A stretch of DNA of 64,000 nucleotides, taken from contig CM070567.1 of NCBI GenBank assembly GCA_036346405.1, positions 41,831,470 through 41,895,469 on the forward strand. Reading direction: 5' to 3'. The notes beneath the pieces were generated by a model. The model was not told where the DNA came from. It did no database searches and was given only the letters and a program-made list of their open reading frames with translations. This stretch comes from Phyllostachys edulis. Taxonomy: Eukaryota > Streptophyta > Magnoliopsida > Poales > Poaceae. Positions 10,554 to 23,414 of this stretch are shown piece by piece (the stretch's first letter is position 1; every line of letters starts with the position of its first letter). A program made the position numbers and the translations under genes.

Positions 10554-11875
10554 GTAGGAGATCATAGATCGTTATACCACTAGACGCGTAGTGCAGCAGA
10601 AGAAGAGTTGGAGCAGCCTGATCCAACGTTGAGCGCGTTGATGTAGTGGTCGTAGTCGATCGTCCAGCGTCCTTGGCACCGATCGTCTCCTCTAGAAACC
10701 AATCGTGTTCCTTGTGAAGATCGTGGATCGTCCTCGTTTAGCACAGCAGCAATCGCAGCAGCGCCTCTACGGTATCCACATGTCTAGGGATGAAACACCG
10801 TACACCAGTGTGCTAGTACCAACTCGCATGGTAGGGCTCTCGAGAAGATGGTGGCTAAGGTTTCGGTGGAGCAACTCACGTCCTCTATCTCTTTCCCAAT
10901 AGCCTCATGCATCCTCTTATAAAGAGCCTATGACGGATCTTATCCAAACTCGCATGTTCCAACCTGTTAAGTCTGTGACCCTGTAGGTTCATGCGTATTC
11001 GGTTGTGACTCGGAAACTATTTTCCGACCACGAGTCGTTAGCGGTTCCTAGCAGGACATAACGATTCCCGAATACACATAAATTATATCGGACGAACCTT
11101 AATGCAATATGATCTACGACTAGGTCCTTATCACTTACGACCAGTTCGTATTTAGTCATGACCAGTTCGTAACTCCTTACAACCAGTTTACAACCACTTA
11201 GTGATTATGTTCGACCAGTCTACGACCAGCTCGTATCTCTATACGACCAATCCGTGTCTGGTCGAACTGAACGATCTGCTTGTATATTCTCCATTTGCCT
11301 CACGATATCTAGTTGAACTCCAGGTGAGATAATTTGTCATCCATAGATTGTTCAATACTTTCTCGATCAAGTGACGGATAACTTCATGTGGTCGACTCTT
11401 CGACCACTAGTGGCATGGCCATGCACTTTCTTTATCCGACCACATCAAGGGGCCCAGAGATATCTCTTATGTTATGTTAGAAGTGACAAATCCCATATTC
11501 GATAAGTCAAATCCCTCCGTATGTTTCATAGCATACCCGAAAGCTACTTTTATAACTACCCTGTTACGGAGTAGCGTTTGGCAACCCCTAAGTGCACTAT
11601 TACACATGTAGAAAATCATGTTGATCTCTGGTCTAAGGATTATACATCAGCATTGCTTGAGACCAACTGATGATACATAAAATCATAACAATCTCAATAG
11701 TGTCTCAAGGTGAGTCAACCAACACCATGTTCTCTAACATGTGTTCACATTATTGATTCGATATCCCTATATCCATGACCGGTGAAATATGGTCATCGAT
11801 CAATACATGTGCTGGTCGATAAGTCACTAGCGTTCCTACCAGTGACATCCGACCAGGGATGCATTTAGAATGGCC
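10554..11875 (-). mobile_element. Retrotransposon-derived non-coding DNA, probably Ty1/copia LTR region
   Basis: No coding capacity. The CTCCGTAACAGGGTAG segment around 11,570 and repeated ACGACCAGTTCGTA-like motifs (11,130-11,290) resemble non-coding parts of rice copia-type retrotransposons as I remember them. Neither terminus could be defined, because the segment is abutted by the truncated CACTA on the left and the truncated gypsy pol on the right. Orientation is a guess. Confidence 0.35.
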
Positions 11876-13652
11876 TTTTGGCTATTGGAGCAGTCCCTGG
11901 GACCAAGTTGATGACAAACTCTAGCTCCCTATCTGGCGGCATTCCAGGAAGCTCCTCTGGAAAGACGTCCGGGAACTCACAGACCACTGGGACATCCTCT
12001 AAAGACACAGCTTGAGCACTGCAGACCAAGGTCCTCTCAGGCTTCTCAGAAGTGGCTTCAAACTTCACTTTAACTCCCACTGGACTGACCAAAGTGATGC
12101 TTCTACCACCACAATCCAACACTACTTGATGTCTAGCCAGCCAATCCATGCCCAAAATCACATCTAGAGACAGGGTGTCGATGAGGATTAGGTCGGCTAG
12201 GAACTCTACCCCTTCTATGATCACCTTAACTTGTGGACAACCCTGGTTCGCACTTAACTCCGAACCGGGGGATTGGACCAACAAGGAAGTCTTAAGAGGC
12301 AAAACTTTCAGCTGATGTCTTACAGCAAAAATCCAAGAAACGAACGAATGGGAAGCTCCAGAATCAAACAAAACTGTGGCTGGGGCTGATTGTACAAAGA
12401 AATTACCCAGCATGACGTCCGGAGCTATCTGGGCCTCCTCGGTGGTGACGTGATTCACACGTCCTCTCCTAGGGGGTAGGGAGGTCTTGGCGGGCGCGGG
12501 GGAGGTCTGGGAAGCTCCACGACCTGCTCCCGACATTGGAACTCTTGCTGGAGTGGCGCCTTGGTTGGTTCGGACTTGAGCTGGTTCTCGCTTCTCTGGG
12601 CAGTTGTTGGCATAATGCCCCAATTGATGACAGTTATAGCACGTGATTCTCTGGCAGGTTGCTTGCTCTGGTGGGTCAAGCTAATGGTGCTATCGCCAGA
12701 AGCTGGGCCGCGACACCGGAGGTGGCCGGGCGAGGAGTCTTTGAGAGGTCTTGGAGGTAGTTGGAGGAGCAAAGAGGCCAGGGAACTGAGCACTGGTCCG
12801 AGCTCTTTGCAGAGGACCTTGGCGAGCACCAGACTGTGACATCTTCCGCTTGTAAGACTCGGTAAGCTCTCGGCGAGATTCTTCGATGAGCAAGGTCTTG
12901 TTCACCATTTGCTGGAAGTCTGCATAGTCATTGCCAATAACCTGGACCTTCAAGCTTGCAATGAGTCCTCGCTTGAACCTTTTCTGTCGGGCATCATCTG
13001 TGGCAACGTCCTCTGGGGCATACCGAGAAAGCTGAGTGAATTGGTTGAGATATTCACTCACTGACATGCTTCCCTGCTTCAACTCTCGAAACTCGTTCTT
13101 TTTCATTTCCACCTTCCCATCAGGGACATGGGAATGGCGGAAGGCTTCAGAGAATTCTGCCCACGGGATGCTCTGGGGGTTCCCATGGGCGGCACAATAG
13201 CTCTCCCACCACTCTGCCACTGGGCCTTCGAGCTGGTGCGAGGCAGAGAGAACGTTCTCCCGGTTGTCACACTAGACAATAGCAAGTTTCCTCTCGGTGG
13301 AGCGCAGCCAATCATCTGCGTCCAACGGCTCAGAGGAGCTCGAGAAGGTAGATGGATGGGTCCTCAAGAATTCTGCTATCCTTGTCTGGGGAACAGCTGG
13401 TGGCGGTGACAGCGCAGCAGCGGCTTGGTTGCTCTGGTTCAACGCCGTGATCAAGGCCACAGTGGTCTGATTCTGCTGGGCTATCATTTGATTCATGTTC
13501 TGCATCAAAGCACTCATCATCTGCGCTTGGGCTGCCATGAACTGACTCATGCTTTGATCTGCCGGGACTGCTGGGGGAGGCGGGGGTGGTGGCAGTGAGG
13601 GATCAACTGTTTCATCTTGACTAGCTGAACTGGGGGTCTGATCCATCTGCAA
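11876..13652 (-). pseudogene. gag-protease polyprotein remnant of element A
   Basis: From the Met at 13652 the N terminus is Gln/Asn-rich (MSQFMAAQAQMMSALMQNMN) and then enters the retrotransposon gag core (ADDWLRSTERKL). A TAG near 13,273 interrupts it. The frame resumes with VAEWWESYCAAHG and the gag core EFRELKQGSMSVSEYLNQF. A frameshift near 12,700 separates this from a CCHC zinc knuckle CYNCHQLGHYANNC at about 12,600-12,645. An aspartic protease with active site LFDSGASHSFVS follows, then the start of reverse transcriptase, FPDVFPEELPGMPPDRE. The damage makes it non-functional. Gag would package element RNA and the protease would process the polyprotein. Confidence 0.9.
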
Positions 13653-14147
13653 GACACCTTCTCAGGCTTAATAGATAAGAGGGAGAAAGCACAAGGGGCG
13701 AAAGAGAGCAAGAGAAGAGACAGAGCACCTTAAACGGGGAAAAGCAGGTCAAACCCAAAACAAGTAGCCGGAGAGCTACTAAGAGGCACAAAACTCCAAC
13801 AGAAGGCCAAAGACACGAACTAAACGGCTATAGGCTAAGGAGGACCACTCTAGGCACATCTACTTTAACTTACAAGGGTGGGCAACTTAAAACAAAGCTT
13901 GATCCTACAGAGATTCCTAAGGTAAGAAGGTCAATTTAAGTTCGAAAACAAAGTTCCAGAAAGGATAAAATGCAAGGATCTAAGAATAAGACAAGAAAAG
14001 ATTAGAATGGGGTGAGAACAGAATAGAATAAGATGAGAGAAAAATAACTACTCCAATTATTCAGTTGGTTTGATTTAGAAAATAAAATTTTTTGACTCTA
14101 GACTAAGTCGACCATGCTAACTAAGGTTACGTCCTACAGTCGATATG

Positions 14148-14159
14148 GCTCTGATACCA
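14148..14159 (-). other. Primer-binding site, tRNA-iMet type
   Basis: On the minus strand TGGTATCAGAGC lies three bases from the LTR end. It is complementary to the 3' end of plant initiator tRNA-Met and primes minus-strand DNA synthesis. This fixes the orientation of element A. Confidence 0.9.
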
Positions 14160-14162
14160 CCT

Positions 14163-17100
14163 TGTAAGGACCCGACCCGAGAGGACCTGGAGGGTCTCCC
14201 AGGACCACCCAGGAGGTGCGACTGAACCACCAGGAGGTCTGGGAAGGTCCTCCAAGAACGCACGGGGGTCCCCCAGGACCACCCGGGAGGTCTCCAGGAC
14301 CACCCGGACGTCCCGGCCTCTGTGCTCAGGGCTAGCCCCAAGATCAACATGCTAGCCCGCACAGAATTTACAATGGTGACCTCACATCTATACAACAAAC
14401 TCAAGATGAAGCAAACAAATTAATATTTATAGACAAAAGACCTTATGGTCAAGCTTGTTTACAGAGGTGCCACACAGGGTGAACAACAAAAGATCACTTG
14501 CAGCGGAAAGCAAAATACAACGCGGGCCACTCGGCGAGCCACACGCTATCGAGTGGAGAACGTCCCCTAATCCACGAGGTCTTCGAAGAACTCCTCTACA
14601 CAAAGCTCGGAGCACCTGGGGTGGTCTTCAGCTGTTGATTAACCAGAGGGCACAAGCCATGAGTACTTTGAATGTACTTAGCAAGCCATAGAGAAAATGG
14701 ATGCAATAACATTTATGCAAGGCTTGATAAAGAAAGTTGTATGGTTAGTTTGCATAAAGCAGCATTTAGAGGAAATACTATAAGTAGATTGCAAGGCATA
14801 AGTTGAAAAGATAATACATAAGTAAACAAGTTTCTTTGAAAATAGCACACGACCACCCGGGTCGAGAGCAAAACCACACGAAACCAACCACAACTTTTTA
14901 GAAAGCTCTACCCCTTGCATGAAAGAACCGGGCATGTCCATTAATGAGGATGCGCTTATTCAATAGATTTTACACTCTACTGAGGTTAAGACTTTACCCA
15001 CAAGACACGAAGTCCTCTAGTTGGTTGGGCACCGTCGATGCCCTCGCTTCACTTCCTTTGGTAAGCAGCCTAGAGCTCGTGACAAGGCCTTTACAAAGGT
15101 CAGTCCAAACTTGGTTCTGCCCGCTGAGGATTCGCTTTTCAGGGCCCCCTCTTGCGCCATTCGACCACCACGATAGAACCGCATAAGGACCTCGCTAATT
15201 AGTTGGCCAGGACCACCCCACTCTGGACTTGTGGTTGCACGGGAATGACCCAGATCGATGGCGTACAAGGTTAAGTCCTTAGTTGGCTGCTCAGGCGAGA
15301 CATTCCGCAACCCAGTGTGCACAAGGCACCCACTTCTCACTACCACCCACTCGCCCGAGCATAAAATATTTTCTGGATTAACACGGCCAAATGACCTCTC
15401 GGGTCACAGCACACAAATTTTAACAAAAGTGGCATTGCCACAATTCCATAGCTCGTTAGTTAGGATTATCGTTGTTGGGTTCAACCCAGCCAGAGAACCA
15501 CCCAGTCCTAGCACACAAATTTTTAGTTAAGGTGACAACAAATGTCGTAGCTTTACACAGGGCCACACTTCATTTTAATCAGCTACACCGGCTGCTACTA
15601 CACAAGCCACAACCGGTGCGCTGGGGGTAAGCTTAACAGTGATGATTCATGGTGAGAACGACGCCTACTACAGAAGGACTAAGCAATGAAGCGCACCCAT
15701 GTTGGTATACAAAGGCGTAACCAACTAAGATAACCCATCCTACGGATTTTCAAGGGTACATGTCAACATGTTGCATTCAAACATATCAAGGAGTCATACT
15801 GACAAGTGGTGCTTAGCTACTCCCAAAGCCATTTTTCTATAAAACTAGCCATGCATGTTTATAGCAAAACAATGTACTTTTTTTGGCAAAAAATGGGTTC
15901 AATATGATCAAAGGCCTATGACTTGCCTTCGCTGAAGAGCTGAGGGTCTTCTGCTAGGAAAGCCGGGTCTAGGAAGTCTTCAGAACAACCGGGTCCTATA
16001 CGTTTTCGAAAAGAGCCAAGTCAATAAAACAAACCCACAAAACTCCAACAAAAGAACTAAATCAAAGCCAAGAGAAAGACACGGGCTCAGGGCGGAGATA
16101 GGAACTTGATCCTTAGAACCGGAGCTCCTACCGAAGAAGAAAAGCTCTTCAGAAGGGCGGTTCAAGGTTCTGGGAAACTAAAGGAGGCAGGAGGCCTCTC
16201 TGGTGCTTTATTTAAGCACGGGGAGGCTCAGAGAGTGGGACACAGCGCAATTAATGCTCACGACGGGAGCAGGTAAAGGAGGTGACAAAAAGATAAAAGA
16301 CAAGGTATGGTGGAAATGATAGCATTTAAGACAGCATTAAATGCACAAAGACGTTTCTCCCCCACAGTACTGAGAACTGAGAGAGCGGTCCCCCCCCCCC
16401 AGAAGAGGTGGTCTCTGCAAAAAGACCAAAGAGGAGGTCGCTACCCAAAAGGGTGGTCCTTGCAAAAGCCAAGGAGGGTGGTCTTTGCAAAAAAAGACCA
16501 CAGGGGAGGTCACGGCTGCTAGGGTGGTCATGACAAACGCCAAAAGAGAAGGTCGCGGCCTCGGAGGGAGGTCGCAGCAAATGACAAAAGAGGGGAGGTC
16601 GCAACAAACGACAAAAGAGGGGAGGTCGCGGCCTCAAGGGAGGTCGCAGCAAACGACAAAAGAGGGGAGGTCGCAGCAAACGACAAAAAGAGGGGAGGTC
16701 ACGGCCTCAAGGGAGGTCACAGAAAATGACAAAAGAGGGGAGGTCGTGGCCTCAAGGGAGGTCGTGACCCAAAAGGATGGTCTTTGCAAAAGACCAAGAG
16801 GGTTGTCTTTGAAAAAGGACCACAAGGATGGGGAGATCCAAACAAGGGGAGGTCTGGACGACCAAGATGAAGCCAAAGGAGATCTCGACGGTCAAGACCA
16901 ACACAGGGGAGGTCTCAACGGTCAAGATGAAACTAAAGGAGATCTCGACGGTCAAGACCAACACAAGGGAGGTCTCAACGGTCAAGATGAAGCCAAAGGA
17001 GATCTCAAAAGGAGGAGATCAACCTGAACGATGGATTTCAGAAATCAAGGATGTTTGAAACACAAACCCGAGCTGAGAGTACCTCGGGGTGGTCGTGACC

Positions 17101-17471
17101 CAAGGGGGGGGGTCTAAACCAAGGGAAGGTTCAAACAGAAGAAGGTGGTTTAGATCAAAAGGAGGTCTAAACCTCGAACAGAGATTCAAACCAACAAAGG
17201 GGTCTGAAGAAGGTCTGGACGAAAGAAAAGTCCGAGCAAGGTCACAAGGGGAGGTCCAGAGAGGTCTGAACGAACCCAGAGAGAGGGACGCAAGACCAGA
17301 GCTAGATCAACTCCAAATAAACTAAACTTAGGGTTGATTGAAGTTTGATTTAGTCATTTTAAACACTCAAATTCTGAAAGTCTCAAGTTAAGCTTTGAAC
17401 TCTCATCAAAACCAAATGGTTCTTTTTATTTTGAATGCTTTTTAAGAACTCCAGAAAATTGGGATGTTACA
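14163..17471 (-). repeat. 5' LTR of element A (3309 bp)
   Basis: On the minus strand it begins TGTAACATCCC and ends GGTCCTTACA, next to the primer site. It contains no gene. The purine-rich minisatellite at 16,420-17,290 lies in its U3 part. The 5' part (14,163-14,340) matches the left end of solo LTR D near 47,172. A C10 run occurs at about 16,391 and a G9 run near 17,104. Confidence 0.85.
16420..17290. repeat. Purine-rich minisatellite within LTR A
   Basis: Repeats of about 30-40 bases around GGGAGGTCGCAGCAAACGAC, then an exact 60-bp register (16861-16920, 16921-16980, partial 16981-17007) around GGTCTCAACGGTCAAGATGA. The 180-codon open frame at 16485-17027 is a product of this repetition and is not a gene. 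Confidence 0.85.
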
Positions 17472-19685
17472 CATACCCTGTCATGGTACACAAATTTTAA
17501 TAACAGCAGTGGCTAACCACTACGATTTCATATTTCATTAAGTCAAGATTAATCACTATGACACATGTGACAATGAACCCATCGTAACTAAGCTGAACTA
17601 AACAACAATACGATACCCATGTTGGTGATACAAATATGTCCAACTAAAATTATCCATGCTATGGTGACAAATGATTCATGGTATTCAAATAATCAATGGA
17701 GGCATAATGACAACAGGTAATAACTAATCCCAAAACAATTTGTATAAAGATGTCATGCAATTGTATAAAACAATATACTTTTGAAATCATAGGTTCAATA
17801 TGATCAAAGGACTATGGCTTGCCTTGGAATAAATCCTGGAATTGATCTTGATCTTGGTGATCTCCTCCTTGCTCAAAACTTCCCGAAGTATCAACGTCTA
17901 CTCGTAAACAAGCAAATAAACCAAAATAAATAAATAATAGAGACAAAACAAACTTCAAATATTAAATAAAAATCTCAAATAGATAGATCTTGAATTTATA
18001 TGAATTTATGAATTTGAATGAGCTCAATCGGAGTTCGGATGCAAAAGATATGGGCTTTGGAAGATTGAAATCACATAAAATCATAATTTATGGATTTACT
18101 GGAATTATTTTTCCAAAGGAAAATATAATTATGACATCAGCTAACGTCAGCAATGATAATTTCGGCTGAAAACAAATAAAGAATTGGAATTTGACAAGTG
18201 GGGCCCGCTGTCAATGAGTAGGATCATGGTGGACTGGTTTCATAGATTTTTGGCTCGGATGCACCACTTGGATTGCAACGCGGCTAACAACTGGAGTGCC
18301 ACATAAGCTGCCACGGGATGACACATCAGCAAAGACAGATGAGGTGGCGCCCATGTCAGCAGAGGGGAAAGCCCAAGAGAGGAACAGAGAAGGACATGGC
18401 CGACAGGGAGCTTCGTCCTTACGGTGGCGATGGAGATTTAGTGGCGTCTAAAGGAAATGAAGACAAGCACCGGAACGGCGCAGTCATGAGGATCACAGAA
18501 GATGTCTCAGGGCAACCGGAGAACAAGTGAAACGGCGGAAAGAAGGAACTTGCCAGACAACAAAGAAGGACTGGGGTGACGGTGTCTCGGTGAGGGAAGG
18601 AACACAAGGAGATGGGAAATCGGATGAGAATGGGTCAGGGCACGACATGACGTGCACAAAACAGCATAGGGCTCACTGGAGTTGTAGATCAGACAAGGTG
18701 GCCAGCGGTCGGTTTTTGGAGCAACGATGAAGATGGCGATGCGAAGGTCCTCGGCCGAATATGGTGGAAGCACAGAGAAGCTTACGACGATGCGGTCCTG
18801 ATGGCGAAGATGACGCGGGTGGATATGGACCAACGGTGGAGAAATCCGGTGATGAAGAACTCCGGTGGCCTCTCGGTTCTTGATGAAATCCGAAGCGAAG
18901 AAGACCAGACCAGTGGCGGAACTCTAGGGTTTTGGGAGAGGAGGAACAGGCGAAACTTTTGATGCGATTAGGCGAGCTTATAAAGGCTGGAGAGGAGAGT
19001 CCCAAGAGGACATGGTGCAACCATGGCGTACTGCACACGGACTTAGCAAACGGGAGGAAGAAGAACTCCCGATTGAAGACAAGCCGACGTGGCTGGCGGC
19101 GGGACCCACCCAGCAGAGAGACATCAGAAAAAGGAAATGAAGAAGCTAGGTTTCGGCTGGCTGGGCCGACTCGGCCACGCACAAGCAAAATGGGAGGAAA
19201 GGGAGCTGGGCTTTAGCGCCGAAGAGAAACAGACAAGCGACCAAGGCTTGACTCGGCTGGGCTGGAAAATGAGTGGGCCGGTTGGGCTTCGGCTCGGCTG
19301 ACTTGGCCGGGAAAAAGAATTGGCGGGCCAAGCCGACGGAAAGAAAGATAGCGGTCAAGAAAAGAAAAGGAATGGGCTGAAAAGGAAGATTCAGCCCGAA
19401 ATAATTTCTGAGATTTTTAATTAGTTTTTCTTTTTAGAAAATAGCAGAAAATGCAAATGACAACTAGAAAATAGCAAATGCACTCAGGAAAATTCTAGAA
19501 AATATATCCAAGCACATAGAATCCAAATAAAATAGTTTTGATAATAGTTGATGTTGATATTAATCATATTAAATTATTTTTAAACTGTAAAAATTCCAAT
19601 TAAGCTTTAACTTTAACCGACAAAATTCAAATGGTTATTTTTACTTTTAAAACTTCAAAATAGACCAAATTTTTGGGATGTTACA
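17472..19685 (-). mobile_element. Gypsy LTR fragment B, minus orientation
   Basis: Starts mid-LTR directly after element A and ends with GGGATGTTACA at 19685, the reverse complement of the TGTAACATCCC terminus. It aligns by eye with the middle of LTR A: the segment with GGTTCAATATGATCAAAGG at about 17,790 matches the one near 15,900. Element A probably inserted into B. The left half of B is not present. Open frames at 18,300-19,350 are GC-rich LTR sequence and not supported as genes. Confidence 0.7.
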
Positions 19686-22654
19686 AGTGTGCCCCCACAA
19701 CCCATGGCAACCGACTAGGAGTTAAATAATAGCACTATTCGTTAGCGTCGCCTAAACCGACGCTAACGAACTCGTCGGGCGTAGAATCGTCTTCACCTGA
19801 ATTTGCAGCACCCAGGTTAAGTACAAATGTACTCGCAAGTCTTACACAAAGTAAAAAATTATTTATGCTAGAGGTTAATAAAGGATGGCAATAGTGGCTT
19901 AGTTTTGCAGAAAACACAACAATTCTTATTCCTAGCCCATCTAGTTTGAAATTGCCAATTTTGCAAACATTTGTTTTGCAAACAGAAGTACACAAGACAT
20001 ATACATAATTATGTAGATCAATCAATACCAAAGTGGCTGCCCCCTTTGATAAACTAAGATGCATGAACATCCCATTCATACCGAACCAAGTTGTAACCAT
20101 GTCAAATTTTAATTACCAGACTAACGATGACGCATACCAAATCCAAGTGACGTCCATAACTGTGGACACGGCTATTCGAATAGTTTTAACTCTGCAGAGG
20201 TGTACTACTTTACCCACATGACTTGATTAGCCCGTAAGCCTCTGGATAATGACACACTTCCTTAGGTATGCCGGTCGGGGAAATCAAGATTCGGTATTAC
20301 TTAGCAAGAGAGCCCTATCAAGATAAATCCCCCTTTTCAAGAAGAACCACACCTTAGTACAAATGACCGATAGCGCTCACTAAGTGGGCTCACAAGTTGT
20401 GTTGGAAACACTGATGCAATGTAAATAAACGGAAAACAGTGCTCCCATACATATTATAGAAAATTGCATCAGGTCCTACGAACAAATGATCGAACACAAG
20501 TGTCCTCACACTACCTGGGACTTAACTCAAAAAAACTCTCCCCTTACTTAACCGAACGGTACCCATATCCCGCATGTGATAGCACGATAGTTACTTGGAA
20601 TGACAACCCATGGCTCGGTCCTTAATGGTCCGAACAAGACAACCACACACCCGAGTCTCGTGCATAACAGCACCCACACTACCAACCACTTGTCCAGACC
20701 CAAAAAACAATTAAATAACAAAGTTTTTGACTCAAGAATCAGGTATGAAGATCTGAATAAAATAAAAATAAGAAAAGTTATGTGTCTCCCACAATTGACG
20801 AGATAATCCCGTCAATTGACCTAATGCGTATACTAGACTCGCAATGGCTAAGCATTCGACACATAAACTCATATCATCACAAACATCTATCTTAAGCATA
20901 TTAATAAGGCAATTATCAAGGATAACCAGCAAGTATAGGACATATCTAACTACTCAGAACATAACGGTATACGAAAATAGCATGCAAGCAATATCATTGC
21001 ATTTCAAACACTAACTTATTAAAACTGGGATCAATATGATGCATAAATAAAGTTTAAATGATACTTGCCTTGCTGGAAGTCAAATTGTTCACTCTCAGTG
21101 GCGAAGGAGGCTACGTCAATTACTTCGGACTCTAAAGAATAAAGACATCGAATAAACACCGAGAAATACCATAAAATTCAAATTGCTCAAAAATACGTGA
21201 AATTTCTACAGTAGCTAAATGATGATTTTAGATGAATTTAGGTGAAAGAATTATTCCATTTGGAGTTAGTATGTGAAAGTAATGGTGGTTTGAAAATCAG
21301 TTTTCTGGAAAATCCAGAAAATTGTACTTCGGTCACTATTCATCTTAATTTAATTATTTAGTAAAAATTTGTAGAATAGTAGGGGGGAAGGATTACATAG
21401 ATAAATAGAGGATAATATTATAAGACCAAAATAACTTGGTTCACCTCAATTGGAGTTCAGAAATATTTTCTATGAATTTTCAAAGTTAATAGCATTTTCT
21501 AGTGTGAAAATAAATGAGTTTTGGATCAATCTCCAGAAACTAAATTTTTTGTGATAGTGACAAGTTTGAAACGTATTTTAAAGTAAATTTAAGTTAAAAT
21601 GTAAATTTTCAAAACTGGTTTCACTCATTTTGAAGTTAAGATGAATTAGTTATGTATTTTCGAAGTTAAATGTATTTTTAGTGTACAAATAATTGATTTC
21701 CGGATTTTCTTAAGCATTTTAGACTTTGTCTACCGAATACTGAGCTAGTCTCAGTCACTGACTTGTGGGGTCTAATGAATAGAGTGTTTTTCATTTAAAC
21801 TTACGAATTAAACTGGACTGACAAGTGGGACCCGCCCGTCAGTGACTCAGTCCACGTAATAGCGCGTGGACCGAAGGTCAACACGCGCAGTCCACCGGTC
21901 TACCGGTACAACGCACTGGGCACTTAAGGGCCTTGGCCCAGATGTCAGCCACTAAGGCGTTTTACTTAACTCTACCGATTTCTATTCGTGAGGCCCACGT
22001 GTAGGTGACTCATTCATACGTTAAGACAACACTTAATTGCTAAACCAATCATTAGCAGTTAATGACTGGGGTTTTGCCGTAACCGCACAGCTACAGTAGC
22101 TGTTCGTGTACGACAACAACCCCCGAGTTCATTCCCGGGCTCACCGTCGGCGATTCCGGCCACAGCGGTGTGAACCAAGGGCAGGTATGGGTTCCTAATA
22201 GTGATGCACATCTAATGGGGGTGGTGGCGAAGGCTGAGCCGGCCTGTACCGGTGGCTAGCTGGAGATGAGCGGCGGTGCAAACTACGGCAAACACATGCA
22301 TGCACAAATAAGCTCCGCAACATGCATACAAGTGGGTGCCCAAGCGCCTATGAGCTATAAGGAGACTACCTGAGCACCAGAGAAGTTTGGAGATGGCTGG
22401 AGCTAGCTCGATGTCGAAGAAGGTGACGGCGGCGGCACGGTTCAACGAGGAGAGGTTGTTCTGAGCAAAAAGAAAGAGAATGAAGCCCCGAAATAGCTTA
22501 AGGATGCTAGTGGCAAGATGTAAATGAAAGGACTTGGACAATACCTTACCAAATCGAAGAGGGAGACGAAGGGTTGTTCTTCGGCCGAAAATGGACAAAG
22601 CTTCAAATTTGCGAGTTCCTGTCATGCATTGTCCAGATAGATTTAGGGGTTTTC
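19686..22654 (-). mobile_element. Gypsy LTR C, first segment (minus orientation)
   Basis: LTR-type non-coding sequence. The segment near 20,190-20,260 matches the AGAGGTGTAC-TTTACCCACA region of LTR D near 53,600. It is interrupted at 22654 by the 24 kb outer element and resumes at 46741 and 56265. LTR C appears to be the host of several later insertions. Its left end is missing relative to LTR A, so it was probably cut by LTR B. Confidence 0.6.
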
Positions 22655-23318
22655 TGTAGAGGATTAAAACCTCTATGTATTATTTTAATACATAAAAGAC
22701 CATACATCTTCATGGTCGTAACCCCTAAGACTAACGACTTCACTGGTCGTGAGAGTTCCAGAGGATACATAATAGGTACCCTGGTCGGACAAGGCTTTAT
22801 GCCTAAACTCCGACCAGTTGGCTGCTCGGAAAAGCCATGGACTGGCACCCTTTACCGTATGATGAATGGAACACGTGCTGAATGTTCCAAACTATGCGAT
22901 GATATACAAGACACTGACAATAAACCACCCTACGGTTAAGCATTTCACAGGCACTTAACCGCAAGGTAGTTAACACATTGTTAACTGCCTTGAAACCCCG
23001 ACCAGTCATAACGTTTCACCAGGGACGCCTTCTCCAGAGTATGGCGCCTCTTCGGGAGTTATTTAATGGTGGAACACGAGAAGCGAAGAGAGAGGACACA
23101 CTGAGCAAGGCAACACGAAGCCAGCAAGAATAAGGAAATCGGTCTTTAAGCTGATTACTCGCCAAACATTCAATACATTCTTGTAATTAGAGATAGTCCC
23201 TAGTCGAGTCTTGTAATTCCAGTTCATATCAATAAAGAACAGTCCCCATTCTCTCCCAGGATACTCCATGTCATTTTCCTCTTTTTATTTCGTAAGATCG
23301 GTGACTCGATCGTCGACA
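22655..23318 (+). repeat. 5' LTR of the outer element (664 bp)
   Basis: TG...CA bounded and a near-identical partner of 46063-46735. The stretch before ATCGTCGACA contains an AATAAAGAACAG polyadenylation-like motif at about 23,230. Confidence 0.93.
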
Positions 23319-23338
23319 GCTGGCGCCGTCCGTGGGGA
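23319..23338 (+). other. Primer-binding site of the outer element
   Basis: GC then TGGCGCCGTCCGTGGGGA directly follows the LTR. It begins with the TGGCGCCG seen in several plant gypsy primer sites. The exact tRNA was not identified. The same 18 bases occur beside the Dasheng-like LTR at 41522-41539 on the minus strand. Confidence 0.8.
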
Positions 23339-23414
23339 GGAAGACGTGAGTTTTCTGAAGAAACTTCTTGCTCATCAAAATCCTCGCCCAAATTCCTGTA
23401 ATCTTTCATGCGAC

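Larger units (their letters stand above)
11876..17471 (-). mobile_element. Truncated Ty3/gypsy element A (5' LTR, gag, protease)
   Basis: In minus orientation the order is a 5' LTR (14163-17471), a tRNA-iMet primer site, gag, zinc knuckle and protease. The pol frame breaks at about 11,876, just after the AKRPF segment at the start of reverse transcriptase. The rest of pol and the 3' LTR are missing. The 3.3 kb LTR and iMet primer resemble RIRE3/RIRE8-type rice elements (family from memory). Confidence 0.85.

Noticed and set aside
16485..17027. 180-codon Lys/Gly-rich open frame
   Set aside because: It is the translation of the purine-rich minisatellite in LTR A, repeated in register with the DNA repeats.
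18673..19188. 171-codon minus-strand open frame
   Set aside because: Lies in GC-rich LTR B with no recognisable domain, and open frames occur on both strands.
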